Source: Agarophyton chilense
Taxonomy: Eukaryota > Rhodophyta > Florideophyceae > Gracilariales > Gracilariaceae
Reading direction: 5' to 3'
Length of the DNA stretch: 64,000 nucleotides
NCBI GenBank assembly: GCA_030374765.1
Contig: JARGXX010000071.1
Coordinates: 2,294,001 to 2,358,000 of the forward strand
The notes under the pieces are model-generated. The model had not been told where the DNA came from. It ran no database searches and was given only the letters and a program-made list of their open reading frames with translations. This document shows positions 32,159 to 41,821 of this stretch, in pieces (positions within the stretch are counted from its first letter, which is position 1; each line of letters begins with the position of its first letter). Position numbers and translations under genes: made by a program.

Positions 32159-34181
32159 GACGGAGACGAAGAAAGCGACGCGACGAGAGTGTTCTGAGCC
32201 GGGCGAAAGGCGGACGCGGAGGAGAAGGACGGGGGAGGGCGCGGGGGAGAGAGAGAGAGGGAGGGGGAAGAAGGCGGGAGTCGGGAAAGGGGATGGCGGA
32301 GATGTGGTGGGCGCGCGTTAAGGGGGGAATGCACAGCGAAGGGCGTGTATGATACGCGTGAAACGTAGGAGGCGGGTGCAGTGTGGGTGGGCGCGCTCGC
32401 AAGCTGTTTTCGGCGGACAAGTGTGAAACATGGCGCCGAAAGCGTTGCGCGCTGGTGGAATAGTGGCGCCGTTCCAAAGGTGTATATGACGTATGGTGGC
32501 CATCGCGCGTGTGGCGCGCGCGCTCTGGATACGTGGACTCAAGCGCCAATTGCTTGTTGAGCGCAGCTTTGTTGCCGTCGCCAATGGTGGAGCTATTTCT
32601 GCCAGAGATATCTATGCGTGTGCAGTATCCCTTTACTTTGCTCATACTTTACTTTCTATTAGTCTTTCTTTCATTCCTTTCTTCAACTAATTCGCTCCTT
32701 GGAGCCTCACGTGTGTCCTCCCTCCTCCTTTTCCACGTTGTTCAATGCGACACGGCGCTGCTTATTTGCAACAGAGTTATTCCCATGTCATCAATTCATC
32801 GACTTTTTGTTCAAATCATTCGCTGCTTCTAGTCAACTGCCGCACGTCGTGAAGAACGCGTCCAAAAGAGGCACGTTGAACAACACTGCTCTCAGTTTCC
32901 TTCTATCTTTTTCGCCCCAACCCTCATGTTGTTATGCATTTTTGTCTTGTTCTTCTATTCTTCTGTCTCGATTGTCCAAATGAAACCGTTTTACCTTTGG
33001 TCCATCAGAACCTCGAGAGTCTCGTGTACTTCCTATGCAACTACATGGAACACACACGAGTGTCACACTCTTCCATCTTGTCCAATCCAAAATTTTCTCA
33101 AATCCTTTCCCAATGCTCTCACGCTCCTCTATTGCAACCTTCGACCACGTTCCCAACGCCCCATTCTTATCAACCACCCCTCGCTCAGCACATCTACTTT
33201 CCCTCCGTATCACATGTGTTCGCCTGTTCATACCAACTTCGTTCGGTTTTTGTTTGCAATCGCCTCAAATTTTCCCGCCGTTCTGAAGGGGATTATAGCA
33301 GTGCTACAAGAACACCATACCATAAATGCTATCATTTCTTTCGTGACGAACGTGTGCGTGTCTCGATGCCTTAGAGAACAGCTGTCACCTGCCTTTTTTA
33401 TTTCCAGAATAACACTATACGCAGCCTTGCAAGTTACGTCGCGCACCAAACTGCCCACACCAGCCCCGGTTTCTCTGTACAAACTACCCTTTCACCATCA
33501 TCATTCACCATTCCGCATCGAGCGAACGCTTATCCGCTTACTTGGCTTATCTCGCGCGATTTTTTGAGTGCCATTCCTATCATCGTCGCGGAGTCATCAC
33601 AGATTCACCGTTGGCCCGTGTCCGTCACAAAGATAGGTACAACAAAGAGCGATTCCCAACTTATGCGCTAGCCAGTTGCCAGTCATATGCCATCACTATC
33701 GAAGCAAAACTTGTCGCATATTCTAAACTTTTCGAGCTTTGAAGTTGTTAATCTCCCGCGTCACAGTCTCAAGCATGATTGACTACTTTCGCGGCGCACA
33801 CTAAAATGCTCACTCGCAATCTTGCAAAATATGACGTGGCCATTAGTCATGAACACCAGAAACGTTTCTTCGGTGTCAGAACCCTTCTACACCGACTCCG
33901 TACTGCTTGATATCTGTGATGATACAGTATCCACAGGTGTACACTGACCATCGGACAACGAGCAATGTTCAAATATAAGAGTCCAATGTAAATGGCGGCC
34001 TTACCGACCCTCGGGAGGCAGGGACGGAAGCTTCACGATGACTAAACCAAATTGAAAATCTTCATGGATCTCTCGCAAAAGAGTTTACTGCTTGCTATGA
34101 TTCGATCATACGGAATACTTCCGGCTAGCTACGGGTCTACGAGAGCAATGCATCTCAGCAGGAAGCATCTGTACCCTATAT
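32159..34181. other. 2-kb intergenic stretch
   Basis: GC-rich near 32160-32600 (promoter side of the 622-residue gene), then pyrimidine-rich on the plus strand to about 33570, then mixed. A 213-codon plus frame (32926-33567) is a product of the pyrimidine bias and has no motif. Nothing else supported. Confidence 0.5.
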
Positions 34182-35648
34182 CTATCCCTCATAAGGGAGC
34201 AGCATCTCGACATCGTCGGCGGGTTCGACCTCGCAGCTGTTCGGTGACACCATGACCACCTTGCTGCCGCCGCTACGTTTGACACACATGGTTTCGCCTG
34301 AGGCGACGCACTCGAACTTGGGCTCGCATGCGCGCGGTTTGCACCTTCCGGAAGTAGAGGTAGCGTCCTCCATGTCGTAGCACTCGCCGCCCCTGCGAGC
34401 GGAGAGCCTGCAGGCACAGAAGCCGTCCGGCTTGGTATCATCGTTTTGTCCGGCCAAGCCGTCATTTGAGCCATACTTGGTGGTGCTGTCGTAGTCGTCG
34501 TTTTTCGGGCGCGGGACTCTGCCAGAAGGTTCCTTCTTATCGTGGTCGTCGTCGTCTTTGTTATCTTCGTCATCCTTGGAGCCCTTCTTGCCCTTCTTGC
34601 TGTCGTCGTCGTCGTCGTCATCATCATCATCACCCTTGGAGCCCTTGGAGCCCTTCTTGCTGTCGTCGTCGTCGTCGTCATCATCATCACCCTTGGAGCC
34701 CTTGGAGCCCTTCTTGCCCTTCTTGTCGTCGTCGTCGTCGTCATCATCATCACCCTTGGAGCCCTTCTTGCCCTTCTTGCTGTCGTCGTCGTCGTCGTCA
34801 TCATCACCCTTGGAGCCCTTGGAGCCCTTCTTGCCCTTCTTGTCGTCGTCGTCGTCGTCATCATCATCACCCTTGGAGCCCTTGGAGCCCTTCTTGCCCT
34901 TCTTGTCGTCGTCGTCATCATCATCACCACCCTTCTTGCCCTTCTTTCCCTTCTTTCCCTTCTTGCCCTTGCCTTCCCCATCGGCATCCCTGTCGTTCGG
35001 CTTGCCGGAGCATTTCTCCCCACCGACAACAAAGCGGATAAACACAGTGTCGGCCATTTCCTTGTTGGTCTTTCCAGTCAATCTCCAGATGAAGGCTGCC
35101 TTTTTGTCAAACTTGGCGGCCGACATCTTGATCCTGTCTGCCTTCTTCCAGTGGCAAAAGTCGTGTTTGTTTCCAGATCTGTTGTCCTTGAATTCGCTGA
35201 CGGCATTCCACCCTTGTTGTTCCCACTTGTTCCACTTTGAAAAGCCTTCGCGGGTGGTGAAGCGATTGATGCCGGTGCGGTACAGCTTGCCGTTGTAGGC
35301 GATGGTGGCCATCAGGCCGACGTTGTGACTACGGGTCTTCGTGCACTTGAATGCAACGACGTCGTTCTTCTTGAGGGGGGCGTCAGCCTTTCGTTGAGGC
35401 CCAGACCCCGTCTCCATCGGCACCCCGTTCACATAAAGCGCGGCCTCTCCGCCGTAGACGGAAAACTTGATTCGGGAAAGAGAGGCGTCGGCGGAGCGGA
35501 GCGAGGTGAGCAGGGAGGGTGCAGAGGGGGCCGAGTCGCTGATGGCACTGGCATGAGGCGTCGTCCAGAAGGCACGAGCGTGGGCGACGGAGAACAGAGC
35601 GGCCGCGACCAGGAGAACAGTACTGAAGCTCCGAATGGCGGTGTTCAT
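34182..35648 (-). CDS. Secreted Asp-run/Lys-Gly repeat protein, left copy (488 aa)
   Basis: Signal peptide 1-25 (TVLLVAAALFSVAHARA). The N-terminal domain (about 55-225) has FSVYGGEAALYVNGVPME, LKKNDVVAFKC, NVGLMATIAYNGKLYRTGIN, KWNKWEQQGWNAV, HDFCHW and VFIRFVVGGEKC. A repeat region follows with six runs of 7-10 Asp separated by KKGKKGSKGSKG-like blocks. The C-terminal domain has eight cysteines (FCACRLSARRGGECYDMED, CKPRACEPKFEC, MCVKRSGG, PNSCEVEP) and ends MLLPYEG. Alternating acidic and basic blocks are typical of extracellular matrix or mineral-binding proteins, but function is unknown. The repeat DNA is highly regular, so copy number can change easily. Transcribed away from the right copy. 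Confidence 0.9.
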   Translation of the reverse strand: MNTAIRSFSTVLLVAAALFSVAHARAFWTTPHASAISDSAPSAPSLLTSLRSADASLSRIKFSVYGGEAALYVNGVPMETGSGPQRKADAPLKKNDVVAFKCTKTRSHNVGLMATIAYNGKLYRTGINRFTTREGFSKWNKWEQQGWNAVSEFKDNRSGNKHDFCHWKKADRIKMSAAKFDKKAAFIWRLTGKTNKEMADTVFIRFVVGGEKCSGKPNDRDADGEGKGKKGKKGKKGKKGGDDDDDDDKKGKKGSKGSKGDDDDDDDDDKKGKKGSKGSKGDDDDDDDDSKKGKKGSKGDDDDDDDDDKKGKKGSKGSKGDDDDDDDDDSKKGSKGSKGDDDDDDDDDDSKKGKKGSKDDEDNKDDDDHDKKEPSGRVPRPKNDDYDSTTKYGSNDGLAGQNDDTKPDGFCACRLSARRGGECYDMEDATSTSGRCKPRACEPKFECVASGETMCVKRSGGSKVVMVSPNSCEVEPADDVEMLLPYEG

Positions 35649-35800
35649 TGCGGGGTAGCGGTTGTGTAGGGCAGGTGAGAGAATGGTGTGAAAAGCGGTT
35701 GCAGCAGGTCTTGGAGACGAGATGAGTCAGATGCGACTGGCAGGCGGATGTAGGTGCTGATGAGGATGGAAAGAGCTATGGGAGAGTGAAGTGGGAGGCG

Positions 35801-35807
35801 TTTTATA
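35801..35807 (-). promoter_or_regulatory. TATA box of the left copy
   Basis: TATAAAA on the minus strand, 153-159 bp before the ATG at 35648; mirror of the box at 38097. Confidence 0.75.
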
Positions 35808-36365
35808 GTAGGTGCAGAGCCGGGTGGAAGACGCTCTCTCTCTCGCAATGGGAAATCATTTGCAGCCCTTGTGTTACAATGCAAGAAAGGCTATTGATTT
35901 CCACGCAGTGGAAAGGAGAGTTCTCGAAATCATTTGAGAGTGCTAGCTTTCTAGTATTATCACTTCCGGCAGTGTTTGACGGGATAGATGTATTTGAGAG
36001 CAGAATATGTACGCTTTGCATGCTGGAAGCACAGGGTGCTCGTTTGAGGAAGACTTCCTCTTTTCGGACCGAACAGGACACGGTCATGGTTCGGTAGACC
36101 TCGTTCGGCGGATTGGAATGGTGTTTTAGTTAGTATGTACATCTTTGTGGTCTCAGCTTTGAATAACACAGCTCTGTAGTATTCCTGAAGAGCTGAGGGT
36201 ATCTCATGATTCTTTTGTGCTACTTCAGCTGGCTTGTCATAAGTCTTGGTAAGTGCTGAATACTGTCTTATCGCTGGAATACGGTGTGGGGACAGCGTGA
36301 ACAAGAGACAGAGGAAGCAGTCTGTGGACAAGACGATGGAGGTGGGAAGGCCAGTGTGGATGTGT

Positions 36366-37511
36366 TTGTTCTTTGACAAGCATATATCGAGTGGTGTTAT
36401 CTACTAGCTGCTCTTGATCATTTAGTGTTCAAGAAACGCGACACCCTTGTTTGAACTTTTCACGCACAATATGTTACACAAACATCACACGAGAAACAAG
36501 TTTGTCTTTTTTGCTGACTTTTCTTTTGAAAGCATCCCAAAAGAGAACCAAGAGACAGAACTGGGCGATCCCCAGAAAAGAACAACTGCACACGGTTTGT
36601 CTTTCAAAAACTTATTCACCGCATTGTGGAAGTTGTGCTAGCGAGCCGATTTGCTCAAGACAGTTTTGAGAACTGTCTCTTCTATGCCTCTTTTTACACG
36701 CTCTAGAGTTAAAAAGTACCTTTAGCTAGCTCAGCTTATACACAGGGCCACTTGTTAGAACGAGATTTCGACTTGGCCAGGCCACGATGTACACCACGGG
36801 ATCATGCCCCACAGACTGCGTCAAGAACCGAAGCTTGTTCTATTTCTCTTGCTCTTCTTCAGCATGGTGCACAGCTCCTTCTACCAAGACTCTAGAGGGC
36901 TTCCCGATTAAAACACTTGTCTCTCTCTTTTGAAAGGCCGAGAACTTTCTTGGTCACTGCGAACAAAATCGATGACCGTGTGATCGTGGTACTTGTGCGG
37001 CCCAGGGTGCGATGCAAGGTACTTGTCAAGGGAAACCAGAGTATTAAAAAAAAGCGTCTGTCCGGATCTGTGTCTTACATTCTCGGCGTGCGTTTTTTCT
37101 GTACAACTGATCAGTCTTCTCATAGACTATTAATTTGAATTGGCAGTAGAGCTCCCAACCCGTATCTTGCCCGTTCAGTATTTCGCGAGTTCACGAGTTC
37201 GTCGCATTTTAGTGGCAAAAGGAGAAGTCCCGACGACAACTGCGAAAGAGATATATATATAAATATGTTCATAAGCGCACTTGAATACTTCGAATTATAA
37301 TTTGTTCCTATCGTTACTGGCAGTTCTGAAAGCCTGCTTGAAAAGAGCTCTCTGTAACTCCACTTGTTCTGCAGTGAAGATCCTGCTGGCGTACAGCCGA
37401 TTCAAAAATCGTGGCTCTTTCGATAGCAAGAAAAGCGACAAATGCCTCGTACGCAACATACACAATCCACACATGCTGCGAAGGATAGCTTTAGCTTCAT
37501 TGTAGTCCCAA
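36366..37511. other. Spacer between the inverted arms
   Basis: 1.15 kb of AT-rich unique DNA between two divergent, near-identical promoters. It has a TA-rich run (about 37250-37265) and only short frames without motifs. It may act as a shared regulatory region. Confidence 0.55.
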
Positions 37512-38096
37512 CCACATCTACATTGGCCTTCCCACCTCCATCGTCTTGTCCACAGACTGCTTCCTCTGTCTCTTGTTCACGCTGTCCCCACACCGTACTC
37601 CAGCGATAAGACAGTATTCAGCACTTACCAAGACTTATGACAAGCCAGCTGAAGTAGCACAAAAGAATCATGAGATACCCTCAGCTCTTCAGGAATACTA
37701 CAGAGCTGTGTTATTCAAAGCTGAGACCACGAAGATGAACACACCAACTAAAACACCATTCCAATCCGCCGAACGAGGTCTACCGAACCATGACCGTGTC
37801 CTGTTCGGTCCGAACCATGACCGTGTCCTGTTCGGTCCGAAAAGAGGAAGTCTTCCTCAAACGAGCACCCTGTGCTTCCAGCATGCAAAGCGTACATATT
37901 CTGCTCTCAAATACATCTATCCCGTCAAACACTGCCGGAAGTGATAATACTAGAAAGCTAGCACTCTCAAATGATTTCGAGAACTCTCCTTTCCACTGCG
38001 TGGAAATCAATAGCCTTTCTTGCATTGTAACACAAGGGCTGCAAATGATTTCCCATTGCGAGAGAGAGAGCGTCTTCCACCCGGCTCTGCACCTAC

Positions 38097-38103
38097 TATA
38101 AAA
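38097..38103 (+). promoter_or_regulatory. TATA box of the right copy
   Basis: TATAAAA, 159 bp before the ATG at 38256. Downstream 5' leader is pyrimidine-rich. Confidence 0.78.
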
Positions 38104-38255
38104 CGCCTCCCACTTCACTCTCCCATAGCTCTTTCCATCCTCATCAGCACCTACATCCGCCTGCCAGTCGCATCTGACTCATCTCGTCTCCAAGACCTGC
38201 TGCAACCGCTTTTCACACCATTCTCTCACCTGCCCTACACAACCGCTACCCCGCA

Positions 38256-39785
38256 ATGAACACCGCCATTCGGAGCTTCAGTACTGTTCTCCTGGTCGCG
38301 GCCGCTCTGTTCTCCGTCGCCCACGCTCGTGCCTTCTGGACGACGCCTCATGCCAGTGCCATCAGCGACTCGGCCCCCTCTGCACCCTCCCTGCTCACCT
38401 CGCTCCGCTCCGCCGACGCCTCTCTTTCCCGAATCAAGTTTTCCGTCTACGGCGGAGAGGCCGCGCTTTATGTGAACGGGGTGCCGATGGAGACGGGGTC
38501 TGGGCCTCAACGAAAGGCTGACGCCCCCCTCAAGAAGAACGACGTCGTTGCATTCAAGTGCACGAAGACCCGTAGTCACAACGTCGGCCTGATGGCCACC
38601 ATCGCCTACAACGGCAAGCTGTACCGCACCGGCATCAATCGCTTCACCACCCGCGAAGGCTTTTCAAAGTGGAACAAGTGGGAACAACAAGGGTGGAATG
38701 CCGTCAGCGAATTCAAGGACAACAGATCTGGAAACAAACACGACTTTTGCCACTGGAAGAAGGCAGACAGGATCAAGATGTCGGCCGCCAAGTTTGACAA
38801 AAAGGCAGCCTTCATCTGGAGATTGACTGGAAAGACCAACAAGGAAATGGCCGACACTGTGTTTATCCGCTTTGTTGTCGGTGGGGAGAAATGCTCCGGC
38901 AAGCCGAACGACAGGGATGCCGATGGGGAAGGCAAGGGCAAGAAGGGAAAGAAGGGAAAGAAGGGCAAGAAGGGTGGTGATGATGATGACGACGACGGCA
39001 AGAAGGGCAAGAAGGGCTCCAAGGGCTCCAAGGGTGATGATGATGACGACGACGACGACGACAGCAAGAAGGGCAAGAAGGGCAAGAAGGGTGGTGATGA
39101 TGACGACGACGACGACAAGAAGGGCAAGAAGGGCTCCAAGGGCTCCAAGGGCTCCAAGGGTGATGATGATGACGACGACGACGACGACAAGAAGGGCAAG
39201 AAGGGCTCCAAGGGCTCCAAGGGTGATGATGACGACGACGACGACGACAGCAAGAAGGGCAAGAAGGGCTCCAAGGGTGATGATGATGACGACGACGACG
39301 ACGACAGCAAGAAGGGCTCCAAGGGCTCCAAGGGTGATGATGATGATGACGACGACGACGACGACAGCAAGAAGGGCAAGAAGGGCTCCAAGGATGACGA
39401 AGATAACAAAGACGACGACGACCACGATAAGAAGGAACCTTCTGGCAGAGTCCCGCGCCCGAAAAACGACGACTACGACAGCACCACCAAGTATGGCTCA
39501 AATGACGGCTTGGCCGGACAAAACGATGATACCAAGCCGGACGGCTTCTGTGCCTGCAGGCTCTCCGCTCGCAGGGGCGGCGAGTGCTACGACATGGAGG
39601 ACGCTACCTCTACTTCCGGAAGGTGCAAACCGCGCGCATGCGAGCCCAAGTTCGAGTGCGTCGCCTCAGGCGAAACCATGTGTGTCAAACGTAGCGGCGG
39701 CAGCAAGGTGGTCATGGTGTCACCGAACAGCTGCGAGGTCGAACCCGCCGACGATGTCGAGATGCTGCTCCCTTATGAGGGATAG
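38256..39785 (+). CDS. Secreted Asp-run/Lys-Gly repeat protein, right copy (509 aa)
   Basis: Same protein as the left copy from the signal peptide to the eight-cysteine C-terminal domain. The residues outside the repeats look identical or nearly so. The linker is 21 residues longer and has seven Asp runs instead of six, in a different arrangement: one block here is KKGKKGKKGG-type and another has three SKG units. Asp codons follow a fixed order (GAT then GAC) in each run, as expected for repeats that copy each other. The two genes share a divergent 2.6-kb region between their ATGs and are probably expressed together. Function unknown; secretion inferred from the signal peptide. Confidence 0.9.
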   Translation: MNTAIRSFSTVLLVAAALFSVAHARAFWTTPHASAISDSAPSAPSLLTSLRSADASLSRIKFSVYGGEAALYVNGVPMETGSGPQRKADAPLKKNDVVAFKCTKTRSHNVGLMATIAYNGKLYRTGINRFTTREGFSKWNKWEQQGWNAVSEFKDNRSGNKHDFCHWKKADRIKMSAAKFDKKAAFIWRLTGKTNKEMADTVFIRFVVGGEKCSGKPNDRDADGEGKGKKGKKGKKGKKGGDDDDDDGKKGKKGSKGSKGDDDDDDDDDSKKGKKGKKGGDDDDDDDKKGKKGSKGSKGSKGDDDDDDDDDKKGKKGSKGSKGDDDDDDDDSKKGKKGSKGDDDDDDDDDSKKGSKGSKGDDDDDDDDDDSKKGKKGSKDDEDNKDDDDHDKKEPSGRVPRPKNDDYDSTTKYGSNDGLAGQNDDTKPDGFCACRLSARRGGECYDMEDATSTSGRCKPRACEPKFECVASGETMCVKRSGGSKVVMVSPNSCEVEPADDVEMLLPYEG

Positions 39786-40166
39786 TAATAGAGTCGGGAA
39801 GATATTGCGATACATTGTTAATGTTTCATTGCAAGCTCATATACAGAGGTAACCCTTTACCGTTTTAGCAGTACATTGTGAAAAGGAGGAAGGTAATGGG
39901 TGGCAGTCACAATAAAATACTCTTCTTACCTTTACAAATATTTGCAAGCAAAAATTCTGATAATCAAAGCGCAAGCAAATGCGTTGTGCGAATAAATACG
40001 TACCATCAAGAAAAGTCACATCAAGGAATAATATTATAAAGAAATAGTATTGCTGTTTGTTGTCACAATGCCTGTGTCCACGTAGCACACGATACGGAGG
40101 CACGAATACCGTCGCCGGTACCGGGGACTGAAGGACCAAGCGTCTTCCTTTTCACAACAAACTTTC
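39786..40166. other. Intergenic stretch before the second gypsy element
   Basis: AT-rich 3' flank of the right-copy gene. Ends in CTTTC (40162-40166), the target duplication of the element. Confidence 0.6.
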
Positions 40167-40330
40167 TGACAGGCTTGTTACGGGCAAGCGTACCCTCTGT
40201 TTTCTTTTCGTTGTCTTTCTTGTCCCCTCCCCCCACCAATTCCACCGCTCGCAAGAAAGTTTTGATATTTCAGCTCGCGAGGGGCTGCGTCCGCGTCACA
40301 CGTGGACACAGCCCCAAACAGAGGCCGACA
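40167..40330 (-). repeat. 3' LTR of the second gypsy element (164 bp)
   Basis: Matches 46487-46650 with about three differences. Preceded by CTTTC. Confidence 0.93.
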
Positions 40331-40786
40331 CGCCCCACAACTCAAACTACGCCACACGGTGGCGTAGCGAGTGGGGTCGAGGTCTGTCACGGTGCAATCC
40401 CTCCAGCAATGTCTCAAAATTGCTGGGGGGCAATTATACGCGCCAAGCGTCCTGCGATCGCGTGCTATAGTTGTAAATAGCGCAACGCTTGCTTGGCACT
40501 TGCGCCGTCGCCTCTCCCTCGCCTTGTCCTTCACACATCGTAGCCTGCGCACTGCTCGCGCTCCTGCTCACGCCTCTCTCGCGCTTTGTCCGCGCTTTGT
40601 CGGTTTTCCGCGCTTTGTCGGTTTTCCGCGCCTTCTTCGCGCATCGCGTCCTCTCGTTTTCCGTGCCTGGTCCGCGCATCGCGCTCGTTCGCTCGCTCCC
40701 GTGTTGCGGTTTGTCCGCGCCCGGTTGCTCACGTCTGCGCTGCGCTCCCCCTGCGCTGCGTCGCTTGAACCGTCCCGCCTTCCGCT

Positions 40787-41599
40787 GTGCTTCGCCATCC
40801 TACGCGCTCTCTCCGACGACTGACGTGCACAGGTTGGTGTTTTAGTCCCAGTGCATACGGTTGTCGGACATCGCTCTTCGGCGGAGCCAGTGGTAGGCGT
40901 GGTACGACTATGGCTGTTACCAGGCAGCGAGTGAAAGCCCAGCGGACGCGCCGGGTTCCTCGCTCACATGTGCGGGGGCTGGAAATGCGCGTGTCGCAGC
41001 GACTTCGTAACGAACGCCGGGACCTCATGGCTCTTCTCCACGATAGGGAAGACATCGTAGCCATCTCCCTTGATTCCCATCGGACCCATCGGCATCCTGC
41101 GTACAACCTTTTCCTCTCCAATCCGAAGGAGATCGTTCGACTCTACCGCGAAGAGCTCATCAAGATCGTGGGGAAACGAATCGTATTGTTTCTTGAGGCC
41201 AGCCCTGACTACGTGCTGTCGGATATCATGTTGCGAGAACTTGGGTTGACTGAGTCCGTTCATGATTCGAACAACTATTCGTCTCAGCGTTCCGGTGTGT
41301 ATGTTCTCACTATCGACGGAACCAACGGCGTTATCTACAGTCTGGTAATCGACACCGGCCGTCGAATCATCCTCGATTGTGTTGAGGAGTTTCCGTTGAC
41401 TTTATGCGAAAGGGCCCTCGAGGGTTGCGTTGACGATACTTCGACCTTCACCGGCATCCGAGAAGTGCGGATGGTCCATGTCCCCGATACTGAAGGACGC
41501 TCTAAGAAGCCTCGTCATCGTAATGGAACGAACAATAAGAAGAAGCGTCGCAAGCTCGCAATCGAGCGCGAGAGGGCTAAGGAGACTCGTGCAGCGTAG
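40787..41599 (+). CDS. Antisense open frame of the second gypsy element (270 aa)
   Basis: Lies between pol and the 3' LTR, opposite to gag-pol. The likely start is Met42 (40910, MAVTRQRVKAQRTRR), because the first 41 residues come from a GC-rich region. Ends are very basic (N-terminal Arg-rich; C-terminal NNKKKRRKLAIERERAK). The middle has YNLFLSNPKEIVRLYREELI, then GVY (170-172), eleven residues, IYS around Tyr184, and RR (192-193). That spacing resembles the GIY-(x11)-YIG...R start of GIY-YIG nucleases, but the second motif is imperfect and no downstream Glu/Asn motif is secure. No relationship to the antisense frame of the first element is visible. A nucleic-acid-binding role is plausible from charge only. 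Confidence 0.6.
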   Translation: MLRHPTRSLRRLTCTGWCFSPSAYGCRTSLFGGASGRRGTTMAVTRQRVKAQRTRRVPRSHVRGLEMRVSQRLRNERRDLMALLHDREDIVAISLDSHRTHRHPAYNLFLSNPKEIVRLYREELIKIVGKRIVLFLEASPDYVLSDIMLRELGLTESVHDSNNYSSQRSGVYVLTIDGTNGVIYSLVIDTGRRIILDCVEEFPLTLCERALEGCVDDTSTFTGIREVRMVHVPDTEGRSKKPRHRNGTNNKKKRRKLAIERERAKETRAA

Positions 41600-41821
41600 C
41601 TTCATTGATAGATGTAGAATCCATAGGCTAAGGCATCGCTGTACATCGGCGTCATGCAATGCTACAATTAGATGTTCCACATGTCCCCTTCGCAAAGCCC
41701 GCCTGCCCACAGACATCAGCTCAAGCTTTATGGCTCTGAACCCGCTCGATGAGAGCAACTTCTCAATATACTAGGTCTTCTTTCGTCCCTTCTTCCGTTT
41801 GCTCACCTGTCTGCTCATCCT

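Larger units (their letters stand above)
34182..36365 (-). repeat. Left arm of a 2.2-kb inverted duplication
   Basis: Reverse complement of 37512-39785. The outer edge coincides with the stop codon of the gene and the inner edge lies about 700 bp upstream of the ATG. The arms differ by a 27-bp tandem duplication and 63 bp of coding repeat (both longer on the right) plus scattered substitutions near the inner edge. Confidence 0.93.
37512..39785 (+). repeat. Right arm of the 2.2-kb inverted duplication
   Basis: Inverse of 34182-36365. About 90 bp longer because of a tandem duplication of a 27-bp stretch (near 37788-37841, accatgaccgtgtcctgtt twice) and extra coding repeats. Confidence 0.93.

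Noticed and set aside
32926-33567. 213-codon plus-strand frame
   Set aside because: Arises in pyrimidine-rich DNA; composition is skewed and there is no domain.
34542-35298. Ser- and Val-rich plus-strand frames across the repeat gene
   Set aside because: Antisense readings of the Asp/Lys-Gly repeat; the same applies at 38606-39501 on the minus strand.
40434-40823. Frames in the GC-rich stretch next to the 3' LTR of the second element
   Set aside because: Low-complexity cgcgctttgtcgg-type repeats keep several frames open; no protein signal.
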